Made by a program: the position numbers and the translations under genes. A stretch of 11,246 nucleotides of DNA, taken from the NCBI GenBank assembly GCA_947628195.1, contig CANQZB010000020.1, positions 1-11,246 of the forward strand, in the 5' to 3' direction. This stretch comes from an uncultured Clostridia bacterium. GTDB taxonomy: Bacteria > Bacillota > Clostridia > Christensenellales > UBA1242. The first letter of the stretch is position 1. Each line of letters opens with the position of its first letter. The notes under the pieces were generated by a model that was not told the origin of the DNA, did not search any database, and was given only the letters and a program-made list of their open reading frames with translations. Of the stretch, positions 1 to 7,108 are shown in pieces.

Positions 1-7
1 AATAGAA

Positions 8-67
8 AATGGGCGTTAAAAAAAGTGGGACAACGGGGTTTACCCAAGTCCCACTTTTTAGCCCATT
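8..67. terminator. Long two-stage inverted repeat, terminator-like, at left edge
   Basis: An 11-bp perfect stem (AAAAAGTGGGA at 20-30 with TCCCACTTTTT at 49-59) is nested inside a 7-bp stem (AATGGGC at 8-14 with GCCCATT at 61-67). The loop itself contains GGGT-TT-ACCC (36-45). A-rich and T-rich arms flank the GC-rich core, so it could end transcription in either direction, for example of a gene lying left of the window. The depth of nesting is more than a simple terminator needs, so the end of a small non-autonomous element is an alternative. Confidence 0.6.
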
Positions 68-91
68 CTTTTGCAGTTGTTTAGTTGTTCT

Positions 92-158
92 GTCGTTTGT
101 AAAACGACACCTTGTCAGCGTGCGTCAGCACGCTCTCGTTAATAAGACAAGGTGTCGT
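92..158. repeat. Nested and mutually exclusive hairpins of unknown role
   Basis: A 13-bp perfect inverted repeat pairs ACGACACCTTGTC (104-116) with GACAAGGTGTCGT (146-158). Inside it sits a second perfect 6-bp hairpin, GCGTGC-GTCA-GCACGC (118-133). The left arm can instead pair upstream, GTCGTTT (92-98) with AAACGAC (102-108), which would exclude the long stem. No T-tract follows, so this is not a normal terminator. A structured RNA, an attenuator-like switch, a MITE-type end or a transfer-origin-like palindrome are possible; the sequence does not decide among them. I see no credible coding region in 1-289. Confidence 0.55.
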
Positions 159-247
159 CTAATGCTCTCTAGAGTTCTTCACATTTTGAATTTTTAAATA
201 AAATTTATAAAATTATGTTAATTGATAATACAAATTCAAATAAAGTG

Positions 248-256
248 TGCTATAAT
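248..256 (+). promoter_or_regulatory. Extended -10 promoter of the restriction-modification operon
   Basis: TGC-TATAAT is an extended -10 element with a perfect TATAAT at 251-256, placing transcription start near 263 and giving a leader of about 27 nt to the methyltransferase ATG. A TTGATA at 222-227 is 23 bp upstream, too far for a usual -35, so this looks like an extended -10 promoter with a poor or absent -35. No C-protein gene or obvious operator was seen beside it. Confidence 0.6.
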
Positions 257-289
257 TAGTTTATTCAATAGTAAAAGGAAAATATAAGG

Positions 290-1282
290 ATGAAAATTGT
301 AAGTTTTTTTTCTGGGGCTGGAGGTCTTGATTTAGGTTTCGAACAGGCAGGTTTTGATATAATTTATGCTAACGAATATGATAAAACAATTTGGGAAACT
401 TATGAAAAAAACCATGCAGCACCTTTAGATAAAAGAGATATCAGAGATATAAAATCCTCTGAAATTCCCGATTGTGATGGTATTATAGGTGGTCCCCCTT
501 GTCAAAGCTGGAGCGAGGCCGGCAAAATGCTTGGCTTAAATGATGCTCGTGGGCAGCTGTTTTTTGAATTTATTAGAATTTTAAAAGATAAACAACCTAA
601 ATTTTTTGTGGCTGAAAATGTTGTAGGTATGCTTTCATCTGCTCATGGCGATGCTGTTCAAAATATCTTAAAACTTTTTAATGATGCAAATTATGATGTT
701 TCATTAACATTGGTTAACGCATCTAATTATGGTGTACCTCAAGACAGGCAAAGAGTTTTTTATATAGGCTTTAGAAAAGACTTAAACATTAAAGATTTTA
801 AGTTAGAATTAAAAAAACAGCCATTAGTTACACTAAAAGATTCCATTTGGGATTTAAAAGATAATGTTTTGCCTGCAAAACCATTAAACAAAACAAATGG
901 TAACGAATGTAAAGTGCCAAATCATGAATACTTAACAGGTGCATTTTCAACTATTTATATGTCTAGGAACAGAGTTCGATCTTGGGAAGAACCTTCTTTT
1001 ACTATTCAAGCTGGTGGTCGACACGCTCCAATACATCCACAAGCACCTAAAATGATTTTTGTAGAAAAGAATAAAAGAATTTTTGTTCCAGGAAAAGAAG
1101 ATTTGTATAGACGACTTAGCGTTAGAGAGTGTGCAAGGGTTCAAACTTTCCCAGATAGCTTTAAATTTTATTACAAAGATGTTGCGGACGGCTATAAAAT
1201 GGTTGGTAATGCGGTACCCGTTAAATTGGCAAAGCAGGTCGCAGAATGTATAATGCGAAAATTAAAAGAAACGAAGGAGTAA
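290..1282 (+). CDS. DNA (cytosine-5)-methyltransferase, HaeIII family (predicted GGCC)
   Basis: It transfers a methyl group from S-adenosylmethionine to C5 of cytosine, protecting DNA from the endonuclease encoded next door. The 330 residues carry the C5-methylase motifs in order: SAM-binding [11 protein letters not shown] (7-17), catalytic GGPPCQSW with Cys71, AENVVGM (108-114), [11 protein letters not shown] (151-161), a recognition region at about 180-270, [15 protein letters not shown] (274-288) and [11 protein letters not shown] (301-311). From memory, M.HaeIII is also 330 residues with its nucleophile at Cys71. The recognition region is recognisably the same ([20 protein letters not shown]), so a GGCC target is a well-grounded inference. 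Start choice is supported by AAAGGA at 274-279 and AAGG immediately before ATG. It leads the operon, so methylase is made before endonuclease. No motif is missing. Arginine codons are mostly AGA. Confidence 0.95.
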   Translation: MKIVSFFSGAGGLDLGFEQAGFDIIYANEYDKTIWETYEKNHAAPLDKRDIRDIKSSEIPDCDGIIGGPPCQSWSEAGKMLGLNDARGQLFFEFIRILKDKQPKFFVAENVVGMLSSAHGDAVQNILKLFNDANYDVSLTLVNASNYGVPQDRQRVFYIGFRKDLNIKDFKLELKKQPLVTLKDSIWDLKDNVLPAKPLNKTNGNECKVPNHEYLTGAFSTIYMSRNRVRSWEEPSFTIQAGGRHAPIHPQAPKMIFVEKNKRIFVPGKEDLYRRLSVRECARVQTFPDSFKFYYKDVADGYKMVGNAVPVKLAKQVAECIMRKLKETKE

Positions 1283-1287
1283 ATATC

Positions 1288-2241
1288 ATGAGTGTTCAAA
1301 GTAATAATCAAGGAAGAGCCTATGAATTTATTTGTATAAACACTTTACAAGAAGAAATTAATAAAATTCGTAAATCTGAAATAGTAAAAAATTCTGCTTA
1401 CTTTGCTGATGAGAGGGCATGGAATTCGATAGATGAGCATTTAAAAGGTCAATTAATCAAAAGTGCAAATGCAGCAGTTTCTACAATTTTCGAAATGGAA
1501 CCTATGATTTTGGAAAAAGATGATGATGTTGTAAAATTGACAATTCAGACAGATGATCAAGGGAAAGAAGGAGATGTTAGAGACATAGTAATTTCAAGAG
1601 CAAACGTTAGTTGGGAAATTGGTTTAAGCATCAAACACAATCATTTTGCAGTAAAACATAGTAGAATAGCTAAAAACCTTGATTTTGCTAAAAAATGGTT
1701 TAATGTTCCATGTTCACAGGAATATTGGGGAGAAATAAAACCCATATTCTCAAGGTTGGAAATATTAAAATCTCAAAATGTAAGATGGAGCGATGTTGAA
1801 AATAAGGATAAAACTATATATGTACCTTTGCTAACAGCCTTCAAAAACGAAATAATAAATGCAAACAAAAAAGATTCTTCAATACCAAGGAATATGGTCG
1901 AATATTTACTCGGCGAATTTGATTTTTATAAAATCATAAGTGTCGATGCAAAACGACTTACACAAATTGAATCTTTTAATATGCATGGGACTCTAAACCA
2001 TTCGACAAAAACGGTTAAGTCAAAAATTTTTATTCCAGTAGTCGATTTGCCAACACGAATTGTAAGTTTTGACTTCAAACCTAATAGCAGCAATACTCTC
2101 GAACTATATATGGATAATGGTTGGCAATTTAGTTTTAGAATACATAATGCAGAAACAATGGTTGTGCCAAGTTTAAAATTTGATATACAAATAGTAGGTA
2201 TGCCAACTACAATTATATCAATAAATTGTTTATGGAAATAA
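1288..2241 (+). CDS. Type II restriction endonuclease, HaeIII family
   Basis: Predicted to cleave unmethylated GGCC as partner of the preceding methyltransferase. The 317-residue protein resembles the HaeIII endonuclease family: the N-terminal QGRAYEF (8-14), the GDVRDIVISR segment (95-104) and WEIGLSIKHNHFAVKHSR (109-126) fit my recollection of that family. Asp96/Asp99, Glu110 and Lys116 are candidates for a PD-(D/E)XK metal site; that assignment is inference. A longer in-frame start at 1246 would overlap the methylase. The ATG at 1288 is preferred because AAGGAG (1274-1279) lies 8 nt upstream and the encoded N-terminus (MSVQSNNQGRAYEF) then matches family expectations. The Shine-Dalgarno site is inside the methylase 3' end, suggesting ordered or coupled translation. 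No frameshift or truncation is evident, so the system looks intact. Confidence 0.88.
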   Translation: MSVQSNNQGRAYEFICINTLQEEINKIRKSEIVKNSAYFADERAWNSIDEHLKGQLIKSANAAVSTIFEMEPMILEKDDDVVKLTIQTDDQGKEGDVRDIVISRANVSWEIGLSIKHNHFAVKHSRIAKNLDFAKKWFNVPCSQEYWGEIKPIFSRLEILKSQNVRWSDVENKDKTIYVPLLTAFKNEIINANKKDSSIPRNMVEYLLGEFDFYKIISVDAKRLTQIESFNMHGTLNHSTKTVKSKIFIPVVDLPTRIVSFDFKPNSSNTLELYMDNGWQFSFRIHNAETMVVPSLKFDIQIVGMPTTIISINCLWK

Positions 2242-2254
2242 TAGAGGTTATGAA

Positions 2255-3502
2255 ATGAGAAAAGGCACGAAATTAAATACAATCTATAACACTTATAGGA
2301 TTATTGAAAAAATTGGTGAAGGTGGGAATGGAACTGTCTTTAAGGTTAAAGATTTAGATGACCAGTTTTTTGCTTTAAAAATAGTTGATCAAAAAAAATT
2401 ATCAAGAGAAAAATTAAAAAGATTTAAAAATGAAATCAACTTTTGCGAAAAACATGAACACCCGAATATAATAAAAATTATTGATAAGGGATTATTTGCA
2501 GATAATAATGCTAATTATATATTTTATGTTATGCCATTATATGATTCTTCGTTAAGAAGTATAATCAGTTCCTCATTACAAGGAGAAAAAATTATAAAAA
2601 TATTCAACAGCATTTGTGATGGACTAGAATATGCCCAAAACAATAATTGTATTCATAGAGATTTGAAACCAGAAAATATACTTATAAATTTAATAAACAA
2701 CGATATTGTTATAGCGGATTTTGGTATTGCTCATTTTGCAGATGCAGATAAAATTACAACAGTAAGAACTAAAGAAACATCGAGATTGGCAAATTTTACA
2801 TATCATGCCCCAGAACAAGAGACTCAAAAGACTTTATCTAAATCCACAGATATATTCGCGTTAGGTCTAATATTAAATGAAATGTTTACTAAAGTTGTAC
2901 CTAGAGGGGAAAATTATAAAAAGATAGGCGAAATTGACGAAGCTTTTTCATATCTAGATGTAATTGTCTCAAAAATGATAGATCAAGACCCAAGTAAAAG
3001 ATTTCAAGATGTAAGACAATTAAAAATTGAAGTTTCTGCAAGAATAAGGGAACTAGAAGACAATAAAAAAATTGCAAAACTACAGGAACCGGTAATTGAA
3101 CAAGAAATTAAAGATAATTTGATTACAAATCCAATTAAAATAAAAGATATAGAGATGGATGGCGATCAGCTGAAAATCGAGTTGTCTAACTTCCCCAATG
3201 ACACGTGGAAGCAAATATATTTCAAAAGCTTAAATTCATACACGTCATCACCTGTTTGTTATAAGAATTTTATTTTTAATGGCAACTTCGCATATTATAC
3301 ATTTAGATTTGGTGTTTCATCAATTGATTCTTTGATGTCAGATTTTAAAAAAGCAATAGTTTCTAGTAATGAATTATACAAAAATTATCTTTACAATCAA
3401 GAAAAAACAAGAATGGACAATGAAATTAAGCAAAAGCAGCTTGAAATTGAAAGAATTGAAAAAAATAAATTAATGAATGAACAATTAAAAAAATATTTAT
3501 AA
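2255..3502 (+). CDS. Soluble Hanks-type Ser/Thr protein kinase linked to the HaeIII-like system
   Basis: A eukaryotic-like protein kinase that should phosphorylate Ser/Thr on unknown partners. All key elements are present in its kinase domain (about 14-262): glycine loop GEGGNGTV (21-28), ATP-anchoring Lys42 in ALKIV, Glu60, catalytic HRDLKPEN (134-141) with Asp136, DFG (155-157), APE (185-187), Asp199 and Arg249. No membrane helix or PASTA repeats are visible, so it is probably cytoplasmic, unlike PknB-type receptors. Residues 290-380 form a region I do not recognise, and 385-415 is rich in Lys/Glu/Gln and likely a coiled coil. AGAGG (2243-2247) precedes the start, which follows the endonuclease stop by 13 bp, implying co-transcription. 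Of 16 arginines by eye, 14 are AGA and 2 AGG. Enzyme class is secure; a defence or regulatory role is inferred from position only. Confidence 0.9.
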   Translation: MRKGTKLNTIYNTYRIIEKIGEGGNGTVFKVKDLDDQFFALKIVDQKKLSREKLKRFKNEINFCEKHEHPNIIKIIDKGLFADNNANYIFYVMPLYDSSLRSIISSSLQGEKIIKIFNSICDGLEYAQNNNCIHRDLKPENILINLINNDIVIADFGIAHFADADKITTVRTKETSRLANFTYHAPEQETQKTLSKSTDIFALGLILNEMFTKVVPRGENYKKIGEIDEAFSYLDVIVSKMIDQDPSKRFQDVRQLKIEVSARIRELEDNKKIAKLQEPVIEQEIKDNLITNPIKIKDIEMDGDQLKIELSNFPNDTWKQIYFKSLNSYTSSPVCYKNFIFNGNFAYYTFRFGVSSIDSLMSDFKKAIVSSNELYKNYLYNQEKTRMDNEIKQKQLEIERIEKNKLMNEQLKKYL

Positions 3503-3558
3503 AAGAGTTTAAATTAATTGGCTAAAAATGTTTCGTTTTACATTATACTTGTTCAACC

Positions 3559-3593
3559 AAAAAAACCTAAACCATATTCGGTTTAGGTTTTTT
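3559..3593. terminator. Bidirectional Rho-independent terminator between convergent operons
   Basis: An A-run plus CCTAAACC (3559-3573) pairs with GGTTTAGG plus a T-run (3580-3593) around a 6-nt ATATTC loop. The T6 tract on the plus strand and the T7 tract on the minus strand make it usable for both the kinase operon arriving from the left and the GNAT-like gene arriving from the right. Confidence 0.85.
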
Positions 3594-3661
3594 GTCTCTT
3601 TATTTTTAAGTATTTCAATTTTTTGTTTCTTGTATAAAATAATCTATATAATGAAATTTAA

Positions 3662-3991
3662 TTAGTTTAATTTTATTATAAATTTAACATTATTATTGTT
3701 GTTGGATATTTGCACGCCTCCTGCTTGGGATATAATGTTAATCATCTTATAATTAGTTTGTGGCAGTTCAAATAATGCCCCTGGCGTTTTCTCCTTTTTT
3801 AAAACATTAATCAAACCATTAAAAAGGAACTTTCCATATCCGTTTGATTGATATTTCTCATCAATATAAATTTCTATAGGATTAATTTCTCTATTAAAAA
3901 CATAACCGCGCCCAATTTCGATGCCGTCTTTTTTTAATAAATACTTAACAGAATTTTGTTTGTCAGAAATTTTCAATTTTAATAATTCCAT
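3662..3991 (-). CDS. Small GNAT-like acetyltransferase
   Basis: A 109-residue protein resembling the compact GNAT fold. The segment IYIDEKYQSNGYGKFLF (41-57) fits motif A, with Q48-x-x-G51-x-G53 as the acetyl-CoA pyrophosphate-binding loop after a predicted beta strand, and the later N80...ISQAGG (to 92) resembles the region before the last GNAT strands. It is shorter than typical GNATs (about 140-170 residues), so the N-terminal substrate-binding part is reduced; substrate unknown. Its ATG lies 13 nt inside the 3' end of the upstream ParB-like gene, in another frame, with AAGGAG just upstream, so the two are probably translationally coupled and may act together. It could modify the partner or an amine substrate, or act like GNAT toxins of toxin-antitoxin pairs; none of this is shown by sequence alone. 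Confidence 0.6.
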   Translation of the reverse strand: MELLKLKISDKQNSVKYLLKKDGIEIGRGYVFNREINPIEIYIDEKYQSNGYGKFLFNGLINVLKKEKTPGALFELPQTNYKMINIISQAGGVQISNNNNNVKFIIKLN

Positions 3992-4836
3992 TCCATCTCC
4001 TTCAAATTATACATATACAAGTAAGTGTCATAAAACTGTTTAAAACTGTCAAACTGTTCATATGAGTGCTCTATTCTATCGGCAAGCCTGTGTATATTAT
4101 CTTCTGTGGAATTTTGCAAAAATTTATCTAACGCTTTATACACACAGTTCAACAGTTCATTGTCTTTGAAATTTTTTTTATAGTTTGGGTCATCTGCTTT
4201 AGTTATACTCACTTCGTCTAGTATGTTATAATTCTCGTCATAAGCGGTTTCTATACCAATATTAAAATCACAAGATTGAATAATAAATGAACAGTAGGTT
4301 TTAAAATAATCAATCTCGCCCACCGTTGCCGGGAAGGTGTATTTTTTTCTTAAATTTGAAATGCCAAGCCTGTCGTTAGGATCCAACTTCAACAATTCTG
4401 CCAAATAATGTGCCCGCATAACGTTAAATCTGTGTAGGCCATTGTTTCCAACAACGTAGTGGCCCTTGTCTGCTTCCATTAAATTTATAGGCTCAATTTC
4501 AAAACTTCCCCGCAATTTTTGCATTAATTCACTTGAAGAATAACCAAGCATGGATATAGATCTCGTTTGATATTCTTGTCCGTTTTCATCAAAGAAGTGG
4601 TCCATAGCATCTATTAGCTTTAAATCATCAACATAAGGGAACATATAACCATAATTGTAGCCCAAAACATCGGCTATTGAAACCATAACTCCCTTTTTAA
4701 TAGATTTATGTTTTCGATATTGTTTCACCACCCAATTAATATCGTCTTGTGACTTTACTTGAACTGCAGATAATTTGTTCAAATCGGTTTCGTCAACATT
4801 CAACGATAATAAAAAATTTTCAATCGTCTTATTCAT
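3979..4836 (-). CDS. Uncharacterised protein with ParB/sulfiredoxin-like segment
   Basis: A 285-residue protein without a signal peptide or membrane helix. The central part (about 111-147), INLMEADKGHYVVGNNGLHRFNVMRA in outline, looks like the ParB/Srx nucleotide-binding fold: a strand, a turn, then a G-x-H-R box (Gly133, His135, Arg136) leading into a helix. Such domains bind or hydrolyse nucleotides in ParB, sulfiredoxin and several nucleases. The flanks (1-110 and 150-285) are not recognised and no helix-turn-helix is obvious, so a chromosome-partition role is not supported. I prefer the ATG at 4836 over the in-frame ATG at 4854, because the latter lies between the -35 and -10 elements of the gene's own promoter. 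No Shine-Dalgarno precedes 4836, matching a leaderless transcript. It overlaps the GNAT-like gene downstream. Confidence 0.6.
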   Translation of the reverse strand: MNKTIENFLLSLNVDETDLNKLSAVQVKSQDDINWVVKQYRKHKSIKKGVMVSIADVLGYNYGYMFPYVDDLKLIDAMDHFFDENGQEYQTRSISMLGYSSSELMQKLRGSFEIEPINLMEADKGHYVVGNNGLHRFNVMRAHYLAELLKLDPNDRLGISNLRKKYTFPATVGEIDYFKTYCSFIIQSCDFNIGIETAYDENYNILDEVSITKADDPNYKKNFKDNELLNCVYKALDKFLQNSTEDNIHRLADRIEHSYEQFDSFKQFYDTYLYMYNLKEMEWNY

Positions 4837-4842
4837 ATTTAT

Positions 4843-4870
4843 ATTATAACACATTTTTTTTACAAGTCAA
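4843..4870 (-). promoter_or_regulatory. Near-consensus promoter, probably producing leaderless mRNA
   Basis: On the minus strand TTGACT (4870-4865), a 16-bp spacer and a perfect TATAAT (4848-4843) form a strong sigma-A-type promoter. Transcription would begin about 7 nt past the -10, at roughly 4836, which is the first base of the ATG chosen for the ParB-like gene. The -10 and start codon are separated only by an AT-rich stretch with no ribosome-binding site. Confidence 0.8.
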
Positions 4871-4950
4871 ACAAACACGCGGAATAGGCCGTCTTTTTTA
4901 GGCGTGCGTTTTTTATGGGCGTGCCGGGTTAAATTCGCTTTGGCTTTAAT
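4871..4950. other. Intergenic segment with repeated GCGTG boxes
   Basis: Just upstream of the minus-strand promoter are GGCGTGC at 4901-4907 and again at 4918-4924 (17 bp apart), plus an inverted CACGC at 4876-4880. In this AT-rich background they stand out and could be an operator cluster. GCGTGC also occurs by chance inside genes elsewhere, so the evidence is weak. Confidence 0.25.
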
Positions 4951-4977
4951 AAAAAAACACCCGAAAGGGTGCTTTTT
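4951..4977 (-). terminator. Rho-independent terminator of the coupling-protein gene
   Basis: Read on the minus strand, GCACCC-TTTC-GGGTG is followed directly by seven T residues, about 60 nt after the virD4-like stop codon. On the plus strand the same hairpin has a GAAA tetraloop and a T-rich tail, so it may act both ways. It insulates the ParB-like gene promoter from read-through. Confidence 0.85.
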
Positions 4978-5037
4978 GTTTTAACAGGAATTTTGACCAA
5001 ATGTGCCAAAAGGATTTTAACCATTCATTCACAAATT

Positions 5038-7056
5038 TTAGAATAGGTCATCGTCATCATCCTCGTCATCTTCGTCATTTTTTGCCACTAATTGATTACG
5101 CCTCTTTATATCATAGAACACGGCAGATTCATCAAACAAGTGTTTTTGAACATAAGTGCCATAAACCGGAGTTAAATCGTAACATTTTTTTGCTGAATAA
5201 ATAGAAGTGATTGTGGTTTTTAAGCAAGCGTTAGGCGTAAATGTTTTAATAATAACCTTATTTTGATCCCTAAACGTCATTAGTTCTTCTGGGTAAACCA
5301 ACGGCCTTGTTTTTGTTTGCTTGCTGTAAGATTTACTTTCTTTGCCATCAGCACCAACGCTTTTGTTTTCGCTATCCTCAACAATGGTCTTTTTGCCAAG
5401 CAGTTCGCTAAATTCTTTGTTGGTGGTCATATCTTCTGTAGCAATGTAAATTTGAATAGGGCAGTTATCCTTAATAATTTTGCCAACGTCTTGCCCATAC
5501 ACTTGATATAACTGGCTGTAGGATTGCACGCAAAGTTCAAAGTAAATGCCACGGCTACGGCCAACCGTCATGATGCTACCAAATTCTGGGAAGGCTGGCA
5601 TATTACCAAATTCATCTAGCATAAAGTAAACATTACGTTTTAATTTTCCGCCAATTTTTTGTGCTTTATCCACCAAACGCTTGTATAATTGCGTAACAAA
5701 CAAAATTGCAAGCGGATAACGCGTTCTAATTTCATCTGGAATAATGCAGAAAATTGCGGTAGGCTTTTCATCCAAATTAACAAAGTCAATTTCAGTGTTG
5801 GCGGTTAAAAAGCTTATACCCATATCACTAAACATGCTGGTTTTGCTTGAAACAAAGCCCATGTAGTTTTTAGAAGTTGTGTCAGCATTCTGCAAGGCAG
5901 TTGTTGCAAGTTCGCCAACCTTGCTGAATTTGTCCCTATATTCGAAAAGATATTTTTTCAAAGTGCCGTAAGTGTCGCGCCCGCTATCGGTAAGATTACA
6001 TATTTTTTGAACGTTGTAAAGATTGTATTTTTCCCTTGTCATTCCCAGTTCGGGGTTACGGCTATCTTCCAGCATCGCAAGCATAACGGCTTGAATAAGT
6101 TTTTGTGCGGTTTTTTCCCAGCTTGGGTCTTTGCTGTTTTCAACAGGCGCAAGCGTGGTGCAAATGTCGTTAAGTGCGGTAAAAGCATCGTCATTAAGTT
6201 GTTTAGACATTATTGCCATATCGCTTTCAAGTTTGCTCTTATCCACATAAGCGTATCCGTTAAACTCAAACCATGTGGTGTTACTAAAGTCAAAACTGCG
6301 TTGCAAAATTAAGTTATATTGTTTAGGGTTGTCCCCAGCGGGGTGCACCTTAACTTCCTTATCCAAATTAAAACCGCGCGTGTACATATCAAAAGCATAC
6401 AAAAGCGGATTCCATTGCACAGAAGCAAACGGCTCACGCAAGTTTAGCACTTTAACATCGTAACCTTCACTTTCAAATTTGTGATAACATTTGTCATACA
6501 ACTCGCCTTTAGGGTCGGTTATAACAAAACTTGGCTTGCTGGCAGTCATGCACATCAACTGCAGGCTTGGCACAACAAACCTAGATGTTTTACCCGAAGA
6601 GGTTGTACCAACGCAAAGCGTGTGAATAGGCTCAACAAAGTTAATGTCCATGCCCATGCGGTTTTCTTCTGCACGCACCAAAATGCCGTCCTTTTTAGAA
6701 TTGCGTATTGAAGTTAGCGTGTTGTAGTTAAACGCTTTGTTCTTTTTAAGTTCTTCATCCGAAACAAAATCACGGTTAAAGAATTGTTGCGTTTCTTTGC
6801 CTTTAGTGTCCTTAACCTTATCCACCGCTTTGTCAGATTTATTCTTTCCCTTGCCGTCAACAAGGCGCAAAAAGTCAAAAATAAACAAAAAGCCAATGCC
6901 AATAAACATCATAAAATATGGCGTTGGGGATTGTATAACATGCGGGTCAAACGCTATGCGGTGATATTGAAAATAAGAAATTGCAATAACCGAAACCACA
7001 TAAACAATTGGCGCAAGAATAACATATTTTAATAATTTTTTTAAAATATCTTTCAT
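5038..7056 (-). CDS. Type IV coupling ATPase, VirD4/TraG family
   Basis: The coupling protein of conjugative type IV secretion: a hexameric membrane-anchored ATPase that brings the relaxase-DNA complex or effectors to the channel. The 672 residues begin with two membrane helices (about 10-30 and 47-65), then the P-loop domain with Walker A GTTSSGKT (150-157), the conserved TDPKGELY (180-187) and Walker B VYFMLDEFGNMP (476-487). GRSRGI (499-504) and the following CVQSYSQL are typical of VirD4/TraG. A variable all-alpha insertion lies at about 320-400. The C-terminus is a run of acidic residues (DEDDEDDDDDLF), the usual site of substrate recognition in this family. GAGGAG lies 6 nt before the ATG. 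It has its own promoter and terminator and is transcribed away from the pilin gene. No relaxase is adjacent. Confidence 0.95.
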   Translation of the reverse strand: MKDILKKLLKYVILAPIVYVVSVIAISYFQYHRIAFDPHVIQSPTPYFMMFIGIGFLFIFDFLRLVDGKGKNKSDKAVDKVKDTKGKETQQFFNRDFVSDEELKKNKAFNYNTLTSIRNSKKDGILVRAEENRMGMDINFVEPIHTLCVGTTSSGKTSRFVVPSLQLMCMTASKPSFVITDPKGELYDKCYHKFESEGYDVKVLNLREPFASVQWNPLLYAFDMYTRGFNLDKEVKVHPAGDNPKQYNLILQRSFDFSNTTWFEFNGYAYVDKSKLESDMAIMSKQLNDDAFTALNDICTTLAPVENSKDPSWEKTAQKLIQAVMLAMLEDSRNPELGMTREKYNLYNVQKICNLTDSGRDTYGTLKKYLFEYRDKFSKVGELATTALQNADTTSKNYMGFVSSKTSMFSDMGISFLTANTEIDFVNLDEKPTAIFCIIPDEIRTRYPLAILFVTQLYKRLVDKAQKIGGKLKRNVYFMLDEFGNMPAFPEFGSIMTVGRSRGIYFELCVQSYSQLYQVYGQDVGKIIKDNCPIQIYIATEDMTTNKEFSELLGKKTIVEDSENKSVGADGKESKSYSKQTKTRPLVYPEELMTFRDQNKVIIKTFTPNACLKTTITSIYSAKKCYDLTPVYGTYVQKHLFDESAVFYDIKRRNQLVAKNDEDDEDDDDDLF

Positions 7057-7079
7057 TTTTTCTCCTCAATATTGTTTTT

Positions 7080-7108
7080 ATATTAGCATTTAACTATTAT
7101 TTTGTCAA
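7080..7108 (-). promoter_or_regulatory. Promoter of the virD4-like gene
   Basis: On the minus strand a perfect TTGACA (7108-7103) and a 17-bp spacer lead to TGC-TAATAT (-10 at 7085-7080, extended by TG). The predicted start is near 7073, leaving a short leader that contains GAGGAGA (7067-7061) before the ATG. Confidence 0.75.

Noticed and set aside
111..147. ParB chromosome-partition function for the minus-strand gene at 3979-4836 (protein residues 111-147)
   Set aside because: Only the short ParB/Srx-like box is visible; no helix-turn-helix or adjacent ParA is present.
9..197. Open frame of 62 codons at the left edge
   Set aside because: It runs straight through both hairpin structures, has no ribosome-binding site and its product resembles no protein; the DNA is better explained by inverted repeats.
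947..1144. Minus-strand frame within the methylase
   Set aside because: Antisense to conserved recognition and motif IX coding sequence; no independent support.
1246..1287. Longer N-terminus for the endonuclease starting at 1246
   Set aside because: It would overlap the methylase and lacks a ribosome site, while ATG 1288 has AAGGAG at proper spacing and yields the expected family N-terminus.
2250..2258. Two-codon frame ATG-AAA-TGA overlapping the kinase start
   Set aside because: Its ATG is too close to the AGAGG site to be used efficiently; probably a chance overlap.
1926..2282. Minus-strand frame across the endonuclease 3' end
   Set aside because: Antisense shadow; it would begin inside the kinase start region and has no ribosome-binding site.
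4837..4854. Upstream ATG of the ParB-like gene at 4854
   Set aside because: It lies between the -35 and -10 of the best promoter, so it would not be in the transcript.
5001..7032. Several plus-strand open frames opposite the coupling-protein gene
   Set aside because: They are antisense shadows of a clear VirD4/TraG gene, with no ribosome sites and no recognisable products.
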